Assembly: GCA_002104935.1 (NCBI GenBank)
Contig: MCGT01000010.1
Span: forward strand, 124,001 to 188,000
Length of the DNA stretch: 64,000 nucleotides
Source: Hesseltinella vesiculosa
Lineage: Eukaryota; Mucoromycota; Mucoromycetes; Mucorales; Cunninghamellaceae
Reading direction: 5' to 3'
Both the position numbers and the translations under genes were made by a program. The notes under the pieces were generated by a model, which saw only the letters and a program-made list of their open reading frames with translations, was not told where the DNA came from and ran no database searches. Positions within the stretch are counted from its first letter, which is position 1, and every line of letters begins with the position of its first letter. Positions 55,244 through 64,000 of the stretch are shown in pieces.

Positions 55244-57803
55244 CTACAACTTTGATGCAGGAGTAAACGAGCGAACGACATGTCGAGCAATTCCAAGGCT
55301 GACAGCTTCAGTTGACACCATGGGGTTGACACCAGTTGCAGAGGGGAAAACACTGGCATCGCACACGTACAAATTTTTGACTTCATATGTTTCTCCTGTA
55401 GGCTTAACAACAGAAGTCTTAGGGGTCACGCCCATTCGACTAAAGATGAGAATAAACAGTCAGTGACAAATGTCGAGAGCCCCAGGTAGGCATATTCATT
55501 TGTGCTTTTTTTTTTTTTTTTTGCATGTCAGGTCCTTCTGTGCTACTCCACTGTGATTCTTTACCATGAACCCATGATATGAGCTGTTGCCATGACATCG
55601 GGCACACCCACGCGGCGGATCGTTTCCAAAAAGGCCAGGAATCTTGGGTTAGTGACATCAGAGGGTTCGTCGGGAGCAAAACTAAACACGGGATGGCGGG
55701 GATTTGTTGTCTGCAACTCCCTAGCGCCTGCAGCAACCAAGACTCGTAAAGCAGCGGCCATGCCTTCTAGCATCGAATGAGCATCGTGTTTGGATATTTC
55801 AAAATCGCCAATGACTTCGCCAGTCACGGGATTGTGCGTCACTGAAGCTTTGGAATCCTTGTCTCGAGTCAAGACAATGATAGGCGAGTAGTAGCGATAG
55901 TTCAACATGATGTCCTTGTGCGCTTTAGCACCTCGCCAGGGAAGCATTGCACCAAAAAACCCTATTTCGTATTTACATTGAGCCTTCTCTTTCTCTCCTT
56001 TTTTCGTGCGGTTTACCTGGATGAAGGGCAGCCACTTCCAGCTTGGCTCCAAAATAATCACCATCGACGTTTTCCTTTGCAAAACTAATGGCCGTCATGA
56101 TTGGACCATTAAAGCCATCCAAGGGCTCCTTGAATTTGCCAAACACGGTGGCAACAGGGTGGACACGCATGTTGTTGCCGATGTTTTTGTTGGTCAGGCC
56201 CGAACGCTTTAACACACCGGGGGAATGGAGGCTCCCGGCCGATACAACGACGCGATCCGCAAAATAGCTAACCTTGGTTTGACTGTTGTGTACAAGACAT
56301 TCGACCCCTACAGCCTTTCCTTTTTTGATCAGGACCCGGAGCACACGAGTGTTATCCAAAAATTGAGCTCCATTGGCTTTGGCATCACGGAGCCAGGTGT
56401 TCATAGTCGAGTTTTTGATGCCGTCTTTTTAAAAAGCAAAGCATGAGCCGGGCATGTGTTTTTTTTTAACGGCATCCCTCCTTTTTCTTTTATACCTTTG
56501 CATCCGACAAAACAGTAGTTGCACTGGTGAGTTTTTCCGCTTGTGTTTTGGGGGATGTTGTCAAAATGGTAGCCAAGATTTCTGTTAAAGTAAGAAAGAG
56601 CAGATGAGGATCCTGTCATCAGTTCAAAGTCTTACTTGTCCTTACTGACAACCATCGAGTAAAATTTGATTCAGTTTGTTGTGTTGGATACCGCTCGTGG
56701 ATGCGCCAATGCGTTGGCAGACCGTTTCTAAATCATCGGTAAACTGGGTAGAACATGATATTTAGATGTAAAGCTTCATTGTGTTTCATGTATGCGTTTA
56801 CCTGTTGTGTCAAATAATATTCCAGGCCTTCTCTTGCCCATTGTTCACGAACAAAGTGTTGGGGCTGGAAAAAAAAAAAGGAGGAGGTGAGAAAAAGGAC
56901 CTCCATTTTTTTTTTTACTTTTAGCGTCGCGCTCCAATTGACAGTAGTGGAGCCACCAAAAAGAGAGCCAGCCATGTAGGTGAGATTTCCTCTGTCACTA
57001 GGGAAAATGCATTGCTTTTCATACAGGCGAGAGATGCCTTTCGCTTCGTTGAGCTCGAATTCCGATTCATGGACGTAGGGGCCTTTTTCGATCACAAGCA
57101 CGGACTTGCCGGCCTCAGCTAATGTGGCCGCAGCGACACCACCGCCAGCACCGGAGCCAATGACAATGGCATCGAATCTGTTACCTTGGGCGTTCAATGC
57201 TTGCTCTGTGGACCACATCGTCAAACGCTCAGGATAACCACCAGGAGGCACGTAGTCGTCACCACTTCGTACAGGGTCGTGAGATGGGAAGCCGATGGCG
57301 GAATGCAAAGCTTGAGCCTCAGGACGATTGTATGTGGCCATGATGGTCAGCGATACCAGTGTGCGAGCAATGGCTCTCAAGGTGGCGAGGCGAGAATTTT
57401 GCCAGCGAAGGATTAGCTGCTCTCGTTCCCGGTTAGACAGCGAGGCAAAAGGAGACCAGTGCGAGCCCTGGCTCAAGATGCCCATGGTGGCCCCGCTGGA
57501 CAGAAGGCCAAGGAGTTTCGAGAGTTCTTGTCGCTTTTGAGCATTCACAGTGCGAGCAATATAGGAGAGACACTCTTCAAAAACGGACCAGTCAGAGCCT
57601 TCCTCTGACAAGTTGGAGGCGTCGGCATCCGCTAGGGATTTGGCCTGTAGCGCAGGCAGGTGCTTATTGTCATGAATCAGCTGCTCAGCATCCTTGTCGC
57701 TCAGTTTGCCAAGGACAGTGTTAAGAGCTGCTCGTAGTGCATCGAGCTGCTGTTTGGTCCATTCGCGCTTGATGGTCTCGGCTGTTGCTTGGGGGGTTGT
57801 CAT
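55244..57803 (-). CDS. Long-chain-alcohol oxidase (GMC family), paralogue A
   Basis: Predicted 710-aa FAD-dependent GMC oxidoreductase of the fatty-alcohol oxidase type (EC 1.1.3.20), oxidising long-chain alcohols to aldehydes with H2O2 release. Exons are 57803-56919, 56864-56802, 56743-56646, 56581-56496, 56424-56017, 55961-55565 and 55439-55244. Motifs: an N-terminal region found in FAOs, the FAD-binding AIVIGSGAGGGVAAATLAEAG, LVIEKGPYVHESEF, GGSTTVNWSATLK, the Cys-containing CNYCFVGCK, VVVSAGSLHSPGVLKRSG and, near the end, TAHIMGSCRMG and YVCDASVFPSATGVNP. A hydrophobic stretch (TLVSLTIMAT) could dip into a membrane. It has one intron more than paralogue B (56425-56495). All introns GT-AG. 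Confidence 0.9.
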
Positions 57804-59225
57804 TTACGGGAAAAAAAATTAAATGGAAAAAGAGCGGGGTGGAATTCAAGGTTTGAGCACTCTTTTTAAATTTTGTGCCTGAATGTCGTACGAGCGTCTG
57901 GGTTCTTTTGGAAAGCGTGGGAAGGTTGGCCAGTGAACCAGTTGGCCAAAGCAGTTCCCCACGGCATGACAAAGAGGGCCCATGAAACAGCTCTTCTGTA
58001 GCAAACGATGTATCTGACCTCCTCCCCCGACTTCCAAATGGAGGAGGATAAGACAAGATAAAAGCAGCCCACTTAAACGAACCGCTGCGGCCAGGCAAAG
58101 CGAACAATTTCACTTGTACTACGACCATCTCCATTTTTGACATGAATCGCCATGACTAATGCGTGGAACAGAGCCAGGTGCGCAGGCTTTTTGCATGAAT
58201 TGTCATTTCGCGCATGAAGAAAAAAAGGGCAAATTCAGCTTACGACAACGGGTACCGAGAGCTGTCGGTATGACAAGAGCAGCGGCTGCTTTAAATTTCC
58301 CAAAGCCACCCTATCCTTGAATGGATAGGATCACTTGTTCATCCTCTTTTTTTAACACAAAGTGGGAGCCATTTGCCATTCCACATCCCATCTGCGGGAT
58401 GCGAAACCTACGACGTGGGGTCATTGAAAAATGATCCGCATCCAATAGTTGATCATCACCAGTGGCATACATAACAGAGTTCCCAGTCGATGTGCCTAGT
58501 CAACATGCCCAATGGATATCCTTTTTGAATTCTAGTCCTTCCCATTTCGTAGGCTATTTTACATTTTTCATCGCCAACTGTTTGTTTTTTGAGAAAGAAA
58601 AAAAAGAAAGGGCGGAATCTGAATACAGCATGGGCAATGGAGGACGCCAACAAAGGGCAACGATGACACCATCGATGTGGGCTGAGAATTTGCGTACCTG
58701 GATACAAAACTTTTTAGCATGGCATTCTAGACTAATAATGGTTCCAGCATACCGATTTCAGTTTCAATGACTTTCCGCCTTTTGATGGACGTTGTTGGCG
58801 TCCGTTTTTGAGAGACAAGTAAGAATGTTAACAAAGAGCCAGCTCAAGTTTGTTTTACCAAAAGCTCGCTGGCTTCGTCGATGGATTGTTCTTCAATGCT
58901 GAGTACTCGTCATTGCCTTTTCGTTGTATCCGCCTTTAGTTTCTTGAGATAGGCACTCATGCGGAATCTTCTTAAGCCAAAAAAAAAAAAAAAAAGGGAA
59001 TGAGAGAGAGAAGCGTTAAAAAGGGAAGTCCGCAGGAGGTTGGACGCCGGCTGAACATGGAGGGCGTGTTTTGCGTTCTGTGCTAGGTAAAAAATAAGAT
59101 TTGGGCTTTTGCAGAGTGCAAGATTCCTCATCTGTAGTCATGTCGTTGTGAAAAAATGGTATGATCGTGGGGTCATCAACATTTATTGAGCATGAAAAAA
59201 AGTTTGTCAAGCTTGCCAGATTCGA
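57804..59225. other. Spacer between the two alcohol oxidase genes
   Basis: 1.4 kb without a convincing gene. It must contain the promoter of paralogue A and the 3' end of paralogue B. T9-A8 runs and an A15 tract at about 58981-58995 are the only salient features. Confidence 0.45.
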
Positions 59226-61639
59226 TTAAAGCTTTGCCGGGCTATCAAAGGATTGGAGGACGTTGTCGGATATGTGGGCCGCAATAGCCATGATCGTCAC
59301 CATTGGGTTGACGCCGCTGCTGGTGGGAAACACACTGGCATCAGCGACAAAGAGACCTTTCACTTCCCACGTTTCGCCCGTAGGTTTGACCGCCGACGTT
59401 TTGGCCGACGCGCCCATTCGACTAAGAAGATGGAAGAGGTTAGAAAAAGAAAAGCGTGTCAGCCGGTTTCCCGCTTGTACCAGGTGCCCATTTCATGCGC
59501 TGTGGAGCAGATAGCAGGGGCTCCTGCAGCCACGACTTGGTCCAGCCAGGCCACAAACCGCGGATGGTCGGCAAAGACTGTTTCGTTTTCTTGAAAGACA
59601 AAGGGAGGCACGTTCAGCTGCATGGATCTGACCTCGTGGGCTCCAGCAGCGACCAGGATCTTTGCACTGGCAGCAATGCCAAGCACAATGGAATGGGAGT
59701 CATGCTTGGACTGCTGGTAGTTGAAACGGACCTTGTAGCCTGTGTCGGGATAGAGCAGAGGGCCATCGGTGTCTTGATCACCATCATAAAACACACTCCC
59801 GACCGAGTCCTTGTTTCTTGACACGACCAACAGAGGCACGCTGTAGCGGTATTTTGCCATGGTAGTCTTGTGATCCAAAGCGCTGCGCCAGGGTATCATG
59901 GTGGCGTTCAAGCCTGCATGGAGGGACAAGCCTTTCAAAGCTGGTGAGCACCCTAAACATTTTTAATGTTGGTCATGTACCTTCGATTTTGGCGCCATAG
60001 TTATCGCCGTTCCAATTGGCCACTGCATCGGAATAGGTGGTCATCATGGTGCCTTTGTAGACATCTTGGATGTCCGGGAAGATACCCAGGATGCCGACGC
60101 AGGGGTGGACGTTGAGATGTTGGCCAATGTGTTTGTTTTTTAGTCCACTGCGGCGCAGGATGCCTGGAGATTGCATGGTTCCAGCACTGACAATGACGCG
60201 TTGAGCGTGGATGGTGGAGGTGGTTTTTGTTTGATGGTCAAAGATTTCCACACCCGAAGCAGCGCCGTTGCTGACCAGCACTCTTTTTACTGTATGGCGG
60301 TCCATGATGACGGCACCGTGGTCCACGGCATCTCGAAGCCAGGTGTTCATCGATCCGTTCTTGACACCATCGACACAGCCGCCCATACACCAATGGCATT
60401 CATGGGGCTCGCCACCTGTGTTTTGAGGGATCAGCTGGACGTGGTAGCCTAGCTTCCTAAGCCAGTCGTCAGTGCCTCTCTTTTTATTCCATCCAAATCA
60501 CTTACTCGCAGCCATCCTTGAGGACTTTGTTGGCACCCGTCAAACGGATGCCATCCGTGGTAGCGCCAATGCGGTGACACACATCCTCCATGTCCTTGGT
60601 GAACTGATGTCAGAGAAAACAAGATGTCGTCGATGAAGAAAGCGTCGTACAAGCAGTCTCTTAAAAGCTTACTTTCTGAGAAACAAAATAAGGCAGCCCC
60701 AATTTTGCCCATTCGTCTCTTGCCCAATGGGGAAGCTAGAAGAAAGAGCAAGGGAATGAGAGCTGGAGGGGTTGGCCAATCAAGGTTTACCTTGAGCGAT
60801 GCACTGTAATTGACAGTGGTGGTCCCACCGATCACAGAGCCAGTCATGACATTTAAATTGCCCTGTTCGCTGAGGATGGATGCGTTGTCTTCAAAGTGGT
60901 GATGCCAGAGGGCTTCCGTCATGGCGAATTCGGATTCATGGACATAGGGGCCTTTTTCAATGACCAGGACGGATTTGCCGGCTTGGGCTAGTTTGGCAGC
61001 CACCACGCCACCACCGGCACCACTGCCAATGACGATGACATCAAAGGCGGTGCCTGGAGGCAGATGGCGGGTGATGGGCAGTCGAGGGCGTTCGAAACGG
61101 GGTTGGTAGCCGGGTTGCGAGCGAATAGGGTCTTTGGGCGGGTAGCCTATGGCTTGGTGGAGAGGCAAGCCATAGATGTTGCCATAAGATTGCTGCCAGG
61201 TCATGGCTGCAAAGGAGACATAGATCATCCGAAGAGAATGGAAACGAGATTGCTGCCATTGGAGAATAACTTGCGTTCGGTTGGCAGGCGACAAGTCGTG
61301 AAAAGGCGTAAACCAGCGTGCCTGGGTCAACAGGGCCATGCCGGCGCCGCTGCCAAGTAACGACAACAGCAGCGTGATTCGCTTGATGAGGTCAGGCGAC
61401 GCAGCTCGATTGATCATGGCAACGACTCCGTCGTCAATGGGATGCCAATCTGGCTGGGCAAGGCTTATACAAGAGGCAGGAGCAAGCACATGGCGAATGG
61501 CGTCTGGTTGGACAGTAGGGTAAGGCGCCAAGTTTTGAACCAACTGATCCGTTTCGTGTTTGTCCAGAGGTGCAAGGTAGGTGTTCAGGAGGCTGGTGAG
61601 GGTTTTCCGCTGGTCGGCAGTGAGTACGAGTGTCGTCAT
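59226..61639 (-). CDS. Long-chain-alcohol oxidase (GMC family), paralogue B
   Basis: Predicted 713-aa paralogue of the preceding gene, in six exons: 61639-60791, 60735-60673, 60603-60506, 60456-59981, 59940-59481 and 59421-59226, GT-AG. The 63-nt and 98-nt exons match those of paralogue A exactly in length and phase, and the final 196-nt exon is also equal, so the two arose by tandem duplication. Motifs are DVIVIGSGAGGGVVAAKLAQAG, EKGPYVHESEFA, GGTTTVNYSASLK, CHWCMGGC, VSAGTMQSPGILRRSG, HEMGTC RMGA and VADASVFPTSSGVNP. Exon 4 spans an intron present in A. The two proteins differ throughout, so the duplication is old. Substrate preference may differ. Confidence 0.9.
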
Positions 61640-62557
61640 GGTCAGCTGGAAAAAGTTAAAAATCGAAAGAAGAAGGTGCAGCGATAAAAAGGAGGTAGCG
61701 ACATATTTATTTATGACTTTGTCGTGTGCTTTACCCACGCTGAAGGCTAAACCGTTTGGCGTGGGGAAACAGGCAAAACCCAATGCGCTCCCCTTCACTT
61801 CGACGGTAAAGTTCAAAGTGCATGATTTTTTCCAAACCACTGGCCTGTCAGCTTTTTTAATCTTTTTTTTTTTTTTTCGCTCTACGGAGACATCGGAGGA
61901 GCGTCAGCCATGTCGGGCTTACTGCCATTGGCACGTTTTGGTTGCCGGAAATTCGATTTTCCTCTTTCTTTGCATGGAAACCTTTTTTCCCGATTTACCC
62001 GAGCGAGCCTTTTTTCGAATGCTCGTTTTTTTTTGCATGGGATTCAATAGGATCTGTTAGACTTCCTCAAAAGGTTATTTTTTTTAAAAAAAAAAAAAAT
62101 GCATCACCTTCACCAACCAGCAGTTTTTTTTTTTTCAAGTTTTTTTTTCCTTTGTATGCAGAAAAATAAAAGATAATGATATTCAAGGTTCGAATGAAAT
62201 TATAAAATGAAAAAATTCGCACGATTCAGAAAGTGAAAAAACGGAGAGTCGGACGTTCCAAAGAGAAATCCTTTTTTTTTTTTTTTTTTTTTGCAGAGGC
62301 TACCAGCCAATGGAAAGAAGCAAATGGGCAACGACATGAGAAGAAGGACTCCATTTTTCAGACATGCTTTCTTAGAGGACTGTCACGGTTTAAAAGTAAA
62401 AGCCGCAGGGTGAGATGGTCAAAACTGCAAAGTATGGAAAACTTCGGGTCAGTCCCCAAGCTCCGCCCAGTTTAAAAAAAATAACAAAGATTTTTTAACC
62501 TCGCTTTTTTTTTTCTTCTTTTTCTTTTTCGTTCCATCTTTTTAATACAACTTGATC
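61640..62557. other. Divergent spacer, alcohol oxidase B / KGD2
   Basis: No gene. Runs of T or A (about 61863-61878, 62083-62099, 62272-62292) dominate. An ATAAAA near 61686 and T-rich DNA at 62503-62527 may be core promoter elements for the two genes. Confidence 0.4.
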
Positions 62558-64000
62558 ATGAACGCCCGTCTATTACAATCCATGAAGCCTGCCGTGCGAC
62601 CTGCTCTTCGTACCTTGGCACAACGTCCATTGCATATCCAAACGCCCCGTGTTCTTTACGCTGGTGCCCAAAACAGGTAAACTCATCGTAGAGGCTTATG
62701 GTGAAGATGGCAGGCTACGGTTGGACTTTGACGAATACCATTCATTCTAGACAAAACGGTTCCCAACTTGGTTTGCTGCATCAACAACTGAGAACTTATG
62801 GTAAGCGTCATCTCGTTGGCGACCATCTCTGACTTTTTTTTTTTCGGTCTTAGCTGACAAAGTGGTGAAGGTCCCTCAAATGGCCGAATCCATCTCGGAA
62901 GGCACTTTGAAACAATGGGTCAAACGTAAGTGACGTTTTTTTTTTTAATAGAGTCAGGCATTGTCTTACCCTCTTTTTTTAAAAAATATTATGTTTGTTG
63001 TTGTGCAGAGGTGGGTGACTTTGTTGGCGCCGATGAAGAAGTGGCCACGATTGAAACCGATAAGATCGATGTCACTGTCAACTCTCCTGCTTCCGGTACC
63101 ATCATTGAAGTTTATGCTCAAGAAGATGACAACGTTGCTGTGGGTGCTGACTTTTTCAAATTGGAATTGGGGGATGCCCCCAAAGATGGTAACTTTTAGA
63201 ACTGGCTGGCGAGGATTTATTGGGACTGACATCCCTTTTTTTTTTAACTCTTAAAAGGCGCTGCCCCCGCTGCCTCAAAACAAGAAGCTCCTAAAAAGGA
63301 AGAATCAAAACCCCAAGAACAAGCTGCCCCCGCCCCTACTCCCAAAGAACCCTCCACACCCAAAGAACAACCCAAGGAACAGCCCAAGGAACAACCCAAG
63401 GTACAACCCGCCACAGCTGAACCTGTTGCCAAACAATTCGGTAACCGCACCGAAACGCGCGTCAAGATGAACCGTATGCGCTTGCGCATTGCTGAACGCT
63501 TGAAGCAATCCCAAGACACCGCCGCCTCCTTGACCACCTTCAACGAAGTGGACATGTCCGCCTTGATGAACCTGCGTAAGGAGTACAAGGATCTCGTCTT
63601 CAAGAAGCACGGTGTCAAGTTTGGCTTCATGTCCGCTTTCACAAAGGCCGCTGCCATCGCCCTCCAAGAAATCCCTGCCGTCAACGCCTCCATTGATGGT
63701 CAAGATTTGGTCTACCACGACTACGTCGACGTGTCGGTCGCCGTCGCCACCCCCAAGGGTTTGGTGACCCCTGTCTTGCGCAACGTCGAAGACATGTCCT
63801 ATCTCGATATTGAAAAGAACATTGCTGCTCTCGGTGCCAAGGCTCGTGATAACAAGATCACCATCGAAGACATGGTCGGTGGCACGTTCACCATCTCCAA
63901 CGGTGGCGTCTTTGGCTCCATGATGGGTACCCCCATCTTGAACCCTCCTCAAGCCGGTATCCTCGGTATGCACGGGATCAAGGAACGACCCGTTGTTGTC
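62558..64000 (+). CDS. KGD2: 2-oxoglutarate dehydrogenase E2 (dihydrolipoyl succinyltransferase), 5' part
   Basis: Mitochondrial TCA-cycle enzyme transferring the succinyl group from lipoamide to CoA. Exons are 62558-62676, 62751-62800, 62854-62925, 63009-63188 and 63258 to beyond 64000; the gene is cut by the window edge. The N-terminus ([20 protein letters not shown]) is a basic presequence for mitochondria. A single lipoyl domain contains [17 protein letters not shown] and the lipoyl lysine in ETDKIDVTV (about 63057-63083). A linker with KEQPKEQP repeats follows, with no obvious E3-binding domain, as in other fungal and animal succinyltransferases. The catalytic domain begins [16 protein letters not shown] and reaches [13 protein letters not shown]; the active-site HxxxDG lies outside the window. 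Confidence 0.95.

Noticed and set aside
55244..61639. Secondary-metabolite gene cluster around the alcohol oxidases
   Set aside because: No synthase, transporter or regulator typical of such clusters lies nearby; the pair is best read as a tandem duplication.

Overview
The window is nuclear DNA of a filamentous fungus. Genes are packed tightly on both strands and split by many short introns (mostly 50-90 nt) with GT or GC donors and T-rich acceptors. An elongation factor 3 fragment, a fungal fatty-alcohol oxidase pair and a fungal-type Hrp1 RNA-binding protein point to fungi. A large TnpB-like nuclease gene, a NOL4-type HTH protein and a beta-tubulin with alanine at residue 198 would fit an early-diverging lineage such as Mucoromycota; that placement is inference. 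All exon models were built by hand from open frames, splice signals and remembered family motifs; none was checked by alignment.

Layout. 0.5-13.1 kb is a housekeeping block: METTL16 (+), MED31 (-), an NmrA-like dehydrogenase (-), TRAPPC12 (-), RIT1 (+), beta-tubulin (-) and an Hrp1-like hnRNP (-). 13.9-22.3 kb is a mobile, rearranged block: a multi-exon Fanzor (TnpB-like RNA-guided nuclease homologue) on +, a bromodomain gene that may be Rsc58 (-), gag/protease debris of an LTR-type retroelement, a minisatellite, and a truncated second copy of the bromodomain gene. 22.3-24.4 kb holds an acyl-CoA synthetase. 24.4-27.5 kb is repeat-rich with a decayed gene. 27.5-43.97 kb is again a gene block: a DUF2015/UPF0357 protein (+), LRP1/C1D (-), a 1122-aa FUSC/Bre4-like membrane protein (+), a NOL4-HTH/integrase-zinc-finger protein (-), a RapGAP (-), a Chk2/Cds1 kinase (-) and a TMEM33/Pom33 protein (+). 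44-49 kb is a second decayed region with repeat copies related to those at 25 kb, a broken membrane-protein gene and an EF-3 pseudogene. 50-62 kb carries lipid and secretion functions: an endoglycoceramidase-like GH5 enzyme, a secreted Leu/Gly/Asp-repeat protein and two tandem long-chain-alcohol oxidases. At 62.6 kb KGD2 (2-oxoglutarate dehydrogenase E2) begins and runs off the end.

How the parts relate. There is no obvious biosynthetic cluster. Several gene pairs share short divergent promoters (TRAPPC12/RIT1, Chk2/TMEM33). Three genes act on RNA modification or surveillance (METTL16, RIT1, LRP1). The two alcohol oxidases and the acyl-CoA synthetase could all act on fatty-chain substrates, but the synthetase lies over 30 kb from the oxidases. 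The most notable items are the Fanzor gene, the beta-tubulin residues 167/198 normally linked to benzimidazole resistance, three apparent GC-AG introns with a GCAAGT donor, and the duplicated gene flanking retroelement debris.
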